Shown: in pieces, positions 32,399-43,171 of the stretch | How positions within the stretch are numbered: the stretch's first letter is position 1 | Layout of the letters: each line of letters begins with the position of its first letter | Source of the DNA: Trissonchulus latispiculum | Lineage: Eukaryota > Nematoda > Enoplea > Enoplida > Ironidae | Direction of reading: 5' to 3' | Length of the DNA: 64,000 bases | NCBI GenBank assembly: GCA_030248195.1 | Contig: JASAND010011075.1 | Span: 1 to 64,000, forward strand | Position numbers and translations under genes: made by a program | The notes under the pieces: generated by a model | The model's input: only the letters and a program-made list of their open reading frames with translations | Told to the model about the DNA's origin: nothing | Databases searched by the model: none

Positions 32399-34927
32399 AT
32401 GTCCAAAAATTATTCTGGACCTACCACTCGTAGTATTACGCGTAATTTACCCGAAAAAGTTGTACTTTTTCACGAACTTCCTCAAAGTGAAGCAGAATTT
32501 TTGGGGACTGACGGAACTGACAAAATGGCAGAGATGAACGCGGTCGGGGGTGATACTGTGGGAGGAGAAAATTTTGGGGGGGGGTTCCCAAAACCCACCC
32601 CAAACCCGGAGCGACGGCCCAATTGGGGGGACACGCCCTCGGCCCCCTCCCCGATCCGATTCTATGCCGAGTGTCCAGCAGAATGGAGGAATTTTAACGA
32701 ATTCAGCTAGTCTTTTGACATTTCAACGTCCGCCCGGGGGGGGGGGGTTCGCTTAGAGTGGTTAGCGAGTCCCCCACGCCCACTCAGGATGAAAATTGGC
32801 GGGGTGCGCCCCGCAACCTCCAACAGTATCAGTGTCTGATTTTAGTGATATTTTAACTGGACGGTACGGTCCTCCGAGACAAGAAAATGGGGGGGCTGGG
32901 GGTTGTTCCGGGAGAACCCTCCTTCCCTTGACAGTCGCTCCTGGGTCTGGGGGGGGGTGAGCCCGGGTGCTTCCCCATCCAGTCATCAGTCAGAAACTAC
33001 GGTGAAATCATTGTTGGGGGGTCTGACGCCCCTGTGTCTGAATCGGAAGGGGAGGACATTTCGGAGCCCGGGAAAGGTATACGAAGGGATTCCACCCGTC
33101 GAAAGTGCTTGATATTGATTTGGAGATGGCTGCTGAAAAAGGGGAGGGCGACCTTTATGCGTTGATGCAGGATTTTCTTGATCGCCTGTGCAAAAAGAAA
33201 GGGTTGGCCCCCCCAGAAACTGTCTGATATTTATCGTCAGCAGGAAGATTCAGTTGGTAAAGTTCAGAAAAGTACCGACCAGTCGGGGGAGCCCTCGGGA
33301 CAGGGCCGGGAAACTCCTGTAGGTGATTTAATTCAGCTAGTGGACAGTCAGACCTCCCCAACTCAGGGTTCTGATCCGGTGCAAGCTGCCCCGGAACGGA
33401 CCCTGACCCCTTCCCTTCAACCTGTACAAAATTTCTCAAATTTGCAAAATTTGGTGGATGGGCAAATTGTGGGATCTCAAAATACGTCTCGATCTTCTGG
33501 AGGACAGCTTTTGGGGACAAATGGAGGTTTAACGGGGGATTTTGAATGGATACCGCCGTGTGAACAGTATCCACAGGGTACGTACAGAAAAATCCGCGCC
33601 CGCCTCCCCTCAACTGACGGCTGCGCCAGCGCCTCGGAATGCGGCGCCCCAAACGCAGAAGGTGGTCTGGGTTACCCCACAGCCCAATAATTGTCAATAC
33701 TATATTGTTCCGATAGCATCTCAAACCCCGGTACAAATTTTGGGGGGTCCTCACCTTGTCTCGGGACAATTGACGAATACTTCTCAGTGTGCGGTGCTTG
33801 CCCCTACGTACCCCACGGGTACTGGGCCCGGTCAGAATGTGACAGTGAACGCCCCTGCTGGCGTTGTTAACGCGGCCGGAGCTGTTCTTGTACCATCTCT
33901 GGCTGGGCCCCGGCCCGAGCCTTCTCTGGGGTCAGGCCCAGGCCAAGAATCCTCTCAGAATCCAGGACACAAGCCTATGGTGAATCTATCCATTTCTCCT
34001 GGGCCAGCAAAGGATTGCGAGGAGGACCAAGCATTCGCGGCAATTCCACGGACGGACAAGCCTTTGTATGGGGCTTATCCTAATCCATCTAATGGATATC
34101 CTAATCCACCTACGATGGAGGCTACTGATATTTCGGTAGTCAAGCACAATGCTGCCTTGTGCCGTACGTACATGGAAATCTTGCAGGAAGTCCCCAAATT
34201 TGAACCGGAAACTGCGTATATGGATGACTGGCTCCCGCAATTTGTTTCGGCGGCGACGATCCATCAGATTCCAGAAGATCAGTGGGCAAGACTTTTGTAT
34301 AATAAATTGGGAGGTAAGGCTCAGGTATATGCTTCGAAGGTGGGTCCAAATATTACCGACTCTTTCGAGAAGATTACGGAATCCTTACGTTCGCAATTCC
34401 CTAAGCCTCAGATGTCTATCCAGGAACGATACACTGCGTTTGTCAACCGTACACAAAAACCGGGAGAGACGGTACGTAAGTTTGTCTCGGAGCTTCAAGC
34501 AATGGCCCTGGATATTTGGTCTACTCCGGAGGAAAGGGACAAGCACTGCGCACAACAAGTATTTGTGGGGGTAAACCCCCGCTATGCTATGACTTTGGCA
34601 TCACTTTTCTCGCAAGGAGAACCCACTATGGACGAATTACGCCGGGTTATCGACAAATTAGATTCGAGGTTGGCAAAGTGTCAACCTGAGGAGGATATGG
34701 ATGCGATAACCCCCGTCTATCAGGTAGAGACTAAAGAGGGGGTAAAACCCGCGCAGATTGATTTTGCTAAAGAACTGCAATCTTTGAAGGAATATTTTGA
34801 GAAGAAGCTAGAAACCGTGACGAAACCAGAAGGGCCCCCCAGACCTAGGTGTCAGTTCTGCGGGAGGAGGGGTCACGATCCAGACCGGTGTTGGGATAAA
34901 AACCCCCAACTGGCCCCCACCTTCTAG
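32399..34927 (+). pseudogene. gag: gag polyprotein of the LTR element, frame broken near G runs
   Basis: The likely start is ATG 32399, one base off from following the primer site directly. The frame is broken near several G runs (about 32575-32585, 32737-32747 and 32890-32960). A disordered, proline- and glutamine-rich region follows to about 34010. From 33542 the frame is open to 34927. The conserved capsid part lies at about 34080-34690, with YMDDWLPQFVSAATIHQIPE, LLYNKLGGKAQVYA, FEKITESLRSQF and KFVSELQAMALDIW. It has the pattern of Retrotrans_gag domains that assemble virus-like particles. A CCHC zinc knuckle, CQFCGRRGHDPDRC, near the end would bind RNA. TAG at 34925 ends the frame. Confidence 0.8.
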
Positions 34928-36484
34928 ACAAATAAGGGGAGTAGGCGTGAGCAGGCGGCGGTGGTGGAGGCTTCTTCCGCTCCTGCTCCTACCCCTCAGG
35001 CCACACAAGGTTGTTATACGTATCCCACAACACAGGTGCCGTGTGCCCCTGTGCCAGTGTATACATACGTACAACAGCCTGCCACGCAGCTGTGGCAGCC
35101 GGCTCCCGGATATCAGGTCGTGGGAACCGCGCCCGGGGTGGCTGCGTCTGCCGCCGCCCCGGCCCCGGTTCCGACCCTGATACCGGTGCCTGCTTCTCAG
35201 GCTGCAACACAGGCTCAGGGGGGTAACGCTCAGACCCCAGATGGGTTTGTTTGTGCCTCAAATCAGCAGCCAGCGACAATTTCGTCTGTGTCGGGGGAAG
35301 CTCAAGGGGGGGCGTATGCTCCTCAAACTTCCCACCCAATTCCCACTCAAACTCATGTTAGCCAAAGGGTAAATCAGTTTCATGTCGGTTTTGTTGAAGC
35401 AATACCAAATTTTTATGGAAAACCCAAAATTTTACTCGCAAGCCCACCGAACATTCTGATTCCTCCCTCCGAGGTAAGAGTGATTAGCACTATTTTCCCA
35501 ATCCAAAATTATGAACAGGAGATAGCAAGTTTTTTCCAACCCACGGCTGTGATGTTATGGGAGGTTCCTAAAAATTCGAAGGTACAGGATGCTTTTGTGG
35601 TTGACGATGCGCTGGCCACCCCTCCCCAAAAAATCTACTTAGTACGTTCCTCTCAACTTCCCGCTTACCCAGCATGCGCGTACAAAACTGGGGCTTTTCC
35701 TTCAAACAAGTGGGATGACAAGTCACCTTCCGAAGTTTCCGTCAGCACCACCTCCTCGGTTAAAGAGGGGGTAAACACTTTCCAAATTTTTACAGTTCGA
35801 CAGACTCCGGAACAAAACCTTCCGGGACAGAATGTTAAAGAGAGGTTTGCTCCGGGACTGACAACCCCTGAGCTACCTTCTCTTACTGTGGAGGACCGTG
35901 AGGGTGAGGAGGTCCCTCAGCCTGCTTCTGCACTGGCCGAAGTGAGGGTACCTACTAAACCTTCGGGGTCCCCTCAGTCTGACAAATCGATCACTGAAAT
36001 TCCTTGTTCCGGATTTGTATCTGCAGATGTTTCGCACCTCTCTCGATTAGCATCTTCCAGTATTTCGAGGCCGGGGGAAGGTGCTAAAGAGGGGGTAAAT
36101 TTTATCCGTCATACAACTTTTAATACATATACGTGCATCTGTAAAATTTCTGTTTTGTATTCACTTATCTCAGCACTATTTGTTTTTAATATCCTCAGCA
36201 CACCTTTTATTCAGAATCACAATTTTTTCATAATGGTTTTACCAAAGTTGTATATTGTCACTTGGGATTTTTGTGAGCATTTGGTTATTTTTATCAATAG
36301 TAACGGTCACAATGTCGCACCTAGATGTGTTGCACATTTTTGTTTAGTTTGTCTGTGCTCACCATGGAAGTTTTGGAGATGGTGGTTCTTGAAGCATTTG
36401 GTTAGCTTAGTGGATTGGTTGGTAGCCTTGGTCTTGGATTATGGATCTCATTATTTAGGTTGTTTTGTTTTATTTGTCATTTAG
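34928..36484 (+). CDS. Second frame of the LTR element, in phase with gag
   Basis: The frame is the same as gag, separated only by the TAG at 34925-34927, and stays open to 36484. The first part (about 34960-35340) is rich in alanine, proline and glutamine. A more structured segment (about 35370-35670) has ILIPPSEVRVISTIFPI, WEVPKNSKVQDAFVVDDAL and KIYLVRSSQLPAYPA. This resembles the beta-strand domain found between protease and reverse transcriptase in some Ty3/gypsy elements, by pattern only. From about 36110 the composition becomes AT-rich and hydrophobic, so the true end may be earlier. No protease DTG or RT motif is present. Confidence 0.5.
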   Translation, partial: TNKGSRREQAAVVEASSAPAPTPQATQGCYTYPTTQVPCAPVPVYTYVQQPATQLWQPAPGYQVVGTAPGVAASAAAPAPVPTLIPVPASQAATQAQGGNAQTPDGFVCASNQQPATISSVSGEAQGGAYAPQTSHPIPTQTHVSQRVNQFHVGFVEAIPNFYGKPKILLASPPNILIPPSEVRVISTIFPIQNYEQEIASFFQPTAVMLWEVPKNSKVQDAFVVDDALATPPQKIYLVRSSQLPAYPACAYKTGAFPSNKWDDKSPSEVSVSTTSSVKEGVNTFQIFTVRQTPEQNLPGQNVKERFAPGLTTPELPSLTVEDREGEEVPQPASALAEVRVPTKPSGSPQSDKSITEIPCSGFVSADVSHLSRLASSSISRPGEGAKEGVNFIRHTTFNTYTCICKISVLYSLISALFVFNILSTPFIQNHNFFIMVLPKLYIVTWDFCEHLVIFINSNGHNVAPRCVAHFCLVCLCSPWKFWRWWFLKHLVSLVDWLVALVLDYGSHYLGCFVLFVI

Positions 36485-38498
36485 CGGTTAAAATACTTTC
36501 TTAAATATTTAAAGATTACCCTACAGGGTATTTTGAGACATTTGTTGGACCTACGTACATAATTTGGCTTTAGCCTTTTGCAACTGTACTTATTATGTGA
36601 GAATATTCGCTTGAGCTAGGGCTTTTCGGCAGGGTTTTTCAATTGATTCATCTAACCTTTATTAAATACGCGCAGATCTAAATTTTCTTCATTCTTTGAT
36701 TTTCTTGGAGGGGCCTTTCATTTCGCTCCGGACAACTTTTCTTCTTTAGGCAGACTTTCTTCTTTCTATGAAACAGTAGCCACTGCTTGCGTACCTTGAT
36801 TTTCTTCATTTCTTCATAATTCGGGAATTCAGGATTGAGGGCGTAGGCAGGAGCCGAATTGCCCGAGTAATCGAACGTGAAGTATTTAGAGCTGGCAATG
36901 GAACACCTTGCAGCGTAATTATTTAGTAGTCGCTTCAAAATAACGACTAGAAAGTTCTAACGCCATGGATAGTTTCACATTAAATTTTTCATTTTTACAA
37001 TTTCACCGAACGGTTGGCATTGGCAGTTGAAACTTTTTCGCAAATAGTTAACGATTGCTATTATTAAAGATTATAAATTTTTCCTTGTTCCATTTGTGGT
37101 TTTAGTTGGATTGAGCTTTACAAAAGCGGAGGTTTTTGTTTGCTTGTCTCGGAGCGCCAGTGGCTGGGCGGTCCGGCTCTCGCCCGTTTTCAGGCTGAGA
37201 GTCAGGACAACCCTGTTTTCTGGAGCTCCCGATGTTATATACGTACTAGCAAACTAGTGTGTAGATTTTTCTTCATCTTACCCACGGTTCAATTCTGCTA
37301 TGTAGCGGGTCGTTTTGCATTCTGTTTCATGACAGCTAGAGTCGGGAAAGTAAATCAGTGCTCATTTTGTTGCTGTTTTTTCGTTTTTGTATTTTTGTCG
37401 TCTGTTTCTCTATGTTTGCTACTTAATGTCTTTTTCTGTGTGTTCTAGATTGCTGTATGTTGGACCCCCCGTCCCCCCTGATGGTTGTGCCGTGGGAGTG
37501 CTCCCCCTGCCCGACTCAGAGGAGGCGCCTTGACTTGGCGCGTACCGGCTATCTTAGAATGGCTGTTGACTGTTGTTGGCCTTGTTGACTTTGACTAACC
37601 TTCTGGTGCCTTTATTGGTTGTTGGCCTGCTTTGTGCCGGCTTTGGTTCTGCTTCTGGCCCAGTCGTGGCCTGGTCTTGGTTCTTGGTTGGACTCCTTTG
37701 GGTCCTGGTCGGCTTTGGTTTGTTCTGGCCCCGTCTGGTGTGCCTGGGCCCCTGGTTGTGCCAGTTGCCTTTTGAGGTGGTTCTGTTTGGCCGTCTGCCC
37801 ATTCTGTTCTGGTTGGTGGCACGTGGCTGTTGCTGCCGTTAGTTGATTGGTGACTGAGATTGCCTGGTGTTATGATTTTGAGTCGGCGGATGTCCCCTCC
37901 TTTGCGCTCTCACGAACACTGGCATTCCAGTTTTGTGGTGTATTTTTGTTTTTTTGTTTTGTTGTGGCATTAACATCTGCAGCTTTTAATTTTGATACTT
38001 TAATTTTTCACTGTGGCCCATGTGTAGTGCTTAGTTTTGATTCGGAGTACGTAATTTTTGTATTTGTTGTAGTTTGATTTTGCTCCATAATAAATATAGG
38101 TGTGTGTTTGGGAATTGTTTGTTTATGGGGTGGGGGTTTCTCGCTGTAATGCCCCCTGGAGCTGTCGCCCGTACTGGTGCGGTGGTCGGTTATTGTGTGT
38201 ATTTTGTAATTGTCGTTGTTGGTGGGGATAGTTTCCCTAGTGAATCGATCGGGGGCAGCCGATTATTTTTGTTTAAAATGACGTCGAAAGTTGGTAGTGT
38301 GCCTAGTGGCACGAAAGTCTGCTCGGATACGCGGTGTGTGCCGACGTTTTTACCTGTCTTGCCTTTGGTTAACCACTTGTTTTACCTTTTACCATTTAAA
38401 TCAAACTGCGCAGTCGACAATTTTAGCTTTCTAAATTTTTCTAATTTTTGCTACTGGACACGCCGCGCCGGGGCGGGCGGCGACAAGAGGGGGTATTT
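36485..38498 (+). other. Non-coding internal region of the LTR element
   Basis: About 2 kb with strong T and G bias, especially 37570-37850 with repeated TGGTTGTTGG and CTGGTC words. Long frames here (for example 37573-37842 and 38074-38529) code for low-complexity hydrophobic sequence and have no family features. A minus-strand frame at 36678-36938 is lysine-rich at its end and unrecognised. This is where pol would normally be, and it is missing. Confidence 0.6.
38485..38498 (+). promoter_or_regulatory. Polypurine tract
   Basis: AAGAGGGGGTATTT directly precedes the TGTAGAAT start of the 3' LTR. It would prime plus-strand DNA synthesis. Confidence 0.7.
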
Positions 38499-38628
38499 TG
38501 TAGAATATAGGAAGATATCCGTGTGCTAAACCTAAAGTATACGGTAGCTGAGTTTGAACCTAAAATGGAATGTTTCGTGAACAATCAAGATAAAATTATC
38601 ATTAGCTATTTTCGTGGCTCATACATGT
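38499..38628 (+). repeat. Partial LTR (first 130 bp) at the 3' side
   Basis: Matches the start of the 5' LTR up to GGCTCATACATGT, where it meets the complete inverted LTR. The final ATGT corresponds to the ACGT target site with one mismatch. Confidence 0.85.
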
Positions 38629-39111
38629 TGTCGGGTATGAAACCCTGGTGCTAGATTCACTATGACAGACCGTTTATTTGCAGGTTGTTGTCAAAGGTGT
38701 GTGATCTCCAGACCTCAGTAAAATGGATTTGTGGTTATTTGATGACTAGAATTGAATAGGCACTCACTCAGAACATAAGAAAATCCCTATGCTAAAAAGT
38801 TATTTATTCGCATATCAAAATAAACAAAGAATATTTCCAAATAAAGACTCGACTCAAATCATAAAAATGTGCAGGCAGGACCAATACTTACAAAATGGCA
38901 GAAATGACCTGCTTTGCGCACGACCTACCCACAGCTCGGACAATACCCCAACTGACTGCGTTCCGCCATCTTGAACTATTTCACGTGTATGAGCCACGAA
39001 AATAGCTAATGATAATTTTATCTTGATTGTTCATGAAACATTCCATTTTAGGTTCAAACTCAGCTACCGTATCCTTAGGTTTAGCACACGGATATCTTCC
39101 TATATTCTACA
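38629..39111 (-). repeat. Complete inverted LTR (483 bp)
   Basis: Starts TGTCGGGTATG and ends TTCTACA, the reverse complement of the 5' LTR over its whole length with few changes. It is followed by the AGAC duplication. Confidence 0.9.
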
Positions 39112-39227
39112 AGACAATACCACTTTATCGCCTGTGTTGGTCTTGGCTGGAAAATATACAACAACCAAATCCTTCATCATATATATGTCATTAACTTATT
39201 GGTGGGACTCCCAAAGCACAGTCTCTT

Positions 39228-40824
39228 GGTGATACTCCGTTAGGCGCACACCTTACAATTTTTCGCAATTGTCAGAAATGCTCTACTCCGGTAGGCGCAC
39301 ACCTTACAAAACTGAGGGCATACTGTAAAACGCTCTACTCCGGTAGGCGCACACCTTACTAAACTGAAGGTTTACTGCAAAACGCTCTACTCCGGGAGGC
39401 GCACACCTTACAAATAGTGATTTCTTGTACTGGTGATAATATGTACTAAACTGATTGCCAACTAAAATTGCACAAATGTTACAAAATAATTAATCACCGA
39501 AGCATGACAAGCAGGTGTAGATGTAGTTGTCGGAGCTAAATACAAAAGAAAAATAAAACAAATCTATTGAAAAGATAAGTTCCGCCGTTACAGGCGCCAA
39601 TGTTAGGAGACTTCTGTAATTTTAAGGGGGGTCGCGAATTTTCGACCAACTCCGATTTTTCTCATTTTCACATTTTGTAGTCCGCATGGGTCCCCAAAAC
39701 AAGACAGTTGCATTTGTTACAAAACTTTCCCTATCATTCACAATAATCCTCCAAAGGTGACCTCGACATGTGTTAAACATGGGAAAACGAAAAAGTTAGG
39801 AAAATTTCGCGGTGACCAAAAGTTTGAGAGCTGTGCAAGAGCAAATGAGCTATATATAACTTGCAAAAATGTTTATCTGAACTAGATAGCGTGTTAATAT
39901 CTATATGTGGTGTTTTTGCGTTACTCTGCGATTTTCTAGAAATTTTCAAAATTTAATGAAGTCGGTTTTTGCTAAATTCTGTTTGCGCCAGCAGTTTGGT
40001 ACATAACATATCACTATTACAAGAAATGGGTCTTATCTCGATTACCCCACCAGTACTCAAAATCCTTAAAACTTGACCAAATGAGCTAAAATTTGGTGTG
40101 GTTATGTTTTCGACCACGCTGAGTTCAAACATCGCAAAATTTTTCGATTTCGCGAAATTCGAAATTTTTCAATTTCTAAGGGGGGACCAAGGGAAACCGA
40201 AAAATTTTTTGCCTTCGATTTTGCTGAAACAATGTATATAGGGTTTTCGGGGTCGTAGAACACGAATCTGAAGCCCGTTTTTTGTTTCAGCTTTTCGTTA
40301 GCTCAGAATAAGCTTATATCTTAAGCTTAAATCTTTAGCTTATTCTGAGCAAACGGAAAGCTGAAACGAAAAACGGACTTCAGATTCCTGTTCTACGACC
40401 CCGAAAACCCCTATATACATCTTTTCAGCAAAATCGAAGACAAAATTTTTCGGTTTCCCTTGGTCCCCCCTTAGAAATCGAAAAATTTCGAATTTCGCGA
40501 AATCGAAAAATTTTGCGATGTTTAAACTCAGCGTGGTCGAAAACATACCCACACCAAATATTAGCTCATTTGGTCAAGTTTTAAGGATTTTGAGTACTGG
40601 GGGGGTAATCGAGATAAGACCCCAAGAAATCAGTATTTGTAAGGTGTGCGCCTCCCGGAGTAGTGCGTTTTGCAGTAAACCTTCAGTTTAGTAAGGTGTG
40701 CGCCTACCGGAGTAGAGCGTTTTACAGTATGCCCTCAGTTTTGTAAGGTGTGCGCCTACCGGAGTAGAGCATTTCTGACAATTGCGAAAAATTGTAAGGT
40801 GTGCGCCTACCGGAGTATCACACC
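39228..40824. mobile_element. 1.6-kb foldback element with 9-bp duplication (Mutator-like)
   Basis: The 9-bp duplication CAGTCTCTT lies at 39219-39227 and 40825-40833. The ends are GGTGATACTCCG and (complement) GGTGTGATACTCCG. The arms carry four copies of TCCGGTAGGCGCACACCTTA spaced about 50 bp apart, then unique sequence, then an inner inverted pair (about 40070-40200 and 40440-40610) around a centre near 40325 with TTAAGCTTAAA. A 9-bp duplication with long complex inverted repeats is typical of Mutator-like and Foldback-type elements. No transposase was found. Confidence 0.85.
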
Positions 40825-41514
40825 CAGTCTCTTATATATCTTGAGAAAAGTTTTTCGTTTCGTCACTCAGACAGAAAAAGGGTCTACTTAACCTTTGTTT
40901 TTACAATATTTTCAATCATAGCAAATAAGGCTCATTCGGGATAAATATGCGTGTCGGCTGGTGGGGTTTAGGTTGTTGAATCAATACATTTACTTCCATC
41001 CTATGGAATGTCCCTATATGAACACCAATAATGGTAGCAGCAACGAAGTAGTTACTTATCTACCACGTACCACTACAGATAAAAATTACCGGTGTAAGGT
41101 TATGTTTATGGACAGAAAAGCGGATGGATCGTGAAGGAACTAGATAAAAATTAGCTATGTTGAAAACGTTGCAGAAGGTTGCATTATTGCACTAGAAGAA
41201 GAATAAGCCACTGGAGGGCTCTTTTTCTGGGCATTGCGCCGCGGTTGTTGCGCCGAATGTTCTCCCGTTTGGTAGGGGGGTAGACAAGCATGCCCCCTCC
41301 GCGTTTGATGGGGCGGGCACCCAAAAGGGGTCCCCGTTTGGTAAGGAGGTTCCCCGTTTGGTGGGGGGGGAGGGTAGAAGAAAGGTGTCCCCGTTTGGTG
41401 TGGGGGGTAGTCGACACAGGCTAGGATTTTTCTGAATCTGATTGGCTACTGGAGACCCCTCCCCAAACCCAGATCAAATGTGTACAGAGCAATGATATAT
41501 GTAGATGTTATATA

Positions 41515-42472
41515 TAGGAGACGACCCAAAGATGCGTCACCTTTTTAGAACAGATTTCACATTTCGGAGTCATAATTTTCTAGCTAGTGCAATCTTAAAC
41601 TGTATAAAGTAAAACTTTTTATGGTTGTTATTGTACATTTGCTTTAGTTATTCTAGCAGTCTGAACCAAATTCAATCCACATTGTAAAAGTTACGAATTA
41701 TTTTACAGTTTAAATTTGATGTTGACGCAGTTTAGGAGACGTCACTTAATGTGCGTCGGAAGAGTCCAAAAACCGCGTCATCCGCATTTAACAACAAATT
41801 TACCATGTAAATATTGTTTTTATGTTGCTGCAGTGAAAGAAGGCAGTAAAAACAACCTATAAACCTAATTTCTTTGCAAAATATTAGGTACAGAAGAAGC
41901 TGTGAACGTTGAACTTTTTACGGTTTTAGGGGCTTAATTCAAGCACTGTTGATTTTTCTCCAGAAATGACAAATTTTCCTGATTGAAAATGTTCGTGTGA
42001 GCTTCAGAAAGCTGGGACTAAGTTTTGTATTTGGTAGCTAACACAAAATTGACGATGACGCACTTTAAGCTACATCGTGTACTTTTAAAAACTTGTCTGG
42101 GTTTTCTAAACCTGAGGAATTTTTTCAATTTTCTTATTTTATTTAAATAAACTAATTGTCAGCTATTCACAGAAGCTTAAATATTCGAAATCCGTTAAGT
42201 AATAAGTTTTTGAGAGTCAATTAACTATAAATTGGATTGCGCCAAAATTGCTGGACATGAGAAGTTGCAAAAAGTAGGTTGGGTTCTGGCAGCTATTATT
42301 CAGAGTGTGAGCACGTGACATCGAAAACTTTTATATCATTGGAAAGCTGACATCACGAGCTATCAGCTGGTATAAATGTCATAACACAATTTTTCACATT
42401 TTGCGCAGGAAACATCTTTACATGACTTGGTGACGCACTTTGGGGGGTGACTCATCTTTGGTTCCTCTCCTA
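41515..42472. mobile_element. Nested TIR element with TAGGAGA ends
   Basis: The left end TAGGAGACGACCCAAAGATG faces the complement TAGGAGAGGAACCAAAGATG at the right. GTGCGTC/GACGCA words recur inside (for example near 41752 and 42055). The element is AT-rich, about 958 bp, with no protein, and lies within the 41186-43171 element. Confidence 0.7.
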
Positions 42473-42475
42473 GCC

Positions 42476-42520
42476 TAACTGCAGTTCGGTAGGTTCGTGG
42501 TTCGATTCCCGGCGGAGCCA
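42476..42520 (+). other. tRNA-like 3' half (SINE-like relic)
   Basis: Contains a perfect internal RNA polymerase III box B, GGTTCGATTCC, followed by CGGCGGAGCCA, which ends in CCA. The matching 5' acceptor strand and A box are not convincingly present upstream, so it is not an intact tRNA gene. It may come from a tRNA-derived SINE. Confidence 0.5.
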
Positions 42521-42620
42521 AATCTTTACAAATGATCCAAAAGGAGGCGACCGACTAGGTATAAAGGGGATGTGGGTCACTGACCTCCATGGCTTGTGCG
42601 ACCGATCAGCTGTCTCAGAC

Positions 42621-42825
42621 ATGACCAGTACGCCGTCAACTGACAGCGAAGATTGGACGTACCCCGAGGATGTGAGGAACATTCAACGAGCTTACTGACG
42701 ATGTGGCACCTCCCGAGCACTCTCAAGCCACAAGTTTTGAAGATGATGCGTCCGCCTCATCAGACATCAGTGCTATATCTACCTCAGCAATTATACAAGA
42801 AAGAAAACAACGGAGGCAAGCATAG
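42621..42825 (+). pseudogene. Coding-like remnant, unrecognised
   Basis: From ATG 42621 one frame gives STDSEDWTYPEDVRNIQ and then stops. A frame one step away continues with FNELTDDVAPPEHSQATSF and an acidic, serine-rich run, then RKQRRQA and a stop. Codon use and composition look protein-like and a single frameshift near 42675 would explain the break. I do not recognise it. It sits inside nested transposons and is probably part of one. Confidence 0.35.
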
Positions 42826-43171
42826 CTTGACGGCACTAATATTATGATATAACTTAACCAGGCGAGGCTGCAGTTATGTAGTATCACTGCCGCCTCGATC
42901 CGTTATTTAATGCGATCCTGCATGGACCACAAACTCGGGAGCTTGGGTAAAGGCACCTGCTCAACCTCCCCCCACCTGTATAATTGGGAAGAGTCTTTTC
43001 AATCTGATTGGCTGTCAGCTACCCCCCCCCTCTAAATAATCGGGGACCTATTTTCAGCTACCCACCACCAAACGGAGGAGCATTTGCGTGTTGTTTTCGG
43101 AGCACCGTTACACATTACCAAAAAGAGGAGCCCTCTAGTGGTTTACCCTTCTTTTACTATTATAGTGCAAT

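Larger units (their letters stand above)
31393..39115. mobile_element. Self-nested LTR retrotransposon complex without pol
   Basis: The outer limits are an inverted LTR copy flanked by the 4-bp duplication AGAC (31393-31396 and 39112-39115). Into it, at ACGT, a second element in forward orientation was inserted (ACGT ends the left inverted fragment; ATGT, one mismatch, ends the partial LTR on the right). Order from left to right: inverted LTR part, full LTR, internal region of about 6.1 kb, first 130 bp of an LTR, full inverted LTR. The internal region has a primer-binding site, gag, a second frame and a polypurine tract. No reverse transcriptase, RNase H or integrase was recognised, so it would depend on another element. 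Confidence 0.85.
41186..43171. mobile_element. Element with ATTGCACTA ends, interrupted by other elements
   Basis: The left end (ATTGCACTAGAAGAAGAATA, then GCCACTGGAGGGC) and the right end (complement ATTGCACTATAATAGTAAAA, then GAAGGGTAAACCACTAGAGG) match the family at 30569. The middle 41460-42960 is foreign and includes a TIR element, a tRNA-like piece and a coding remnant. The CCCCGTTTGG motifs survive at 41265-41405. Confidence 0.65.

Noticed and set aside
36678..36938. Antisense 86-residue frame inside the LTR element
   Set aside because: Lysine-rich and unrecognised. One short frame in a non-coding stretch is not enough.
37573..37842. Hydrophobic 89-residue frame, considered as an envelope-like membrane protein
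   Set aside because: Sequence is T/G-rich low complexity with overlapping frames in two other phases. No signal peptide, cleavage site or cysteine pattern.
42476..42520. Intact tRNA gene
   Set aside because: Box B and a CCA end are present, but no matching 5' acceptor stem or A box could be found.
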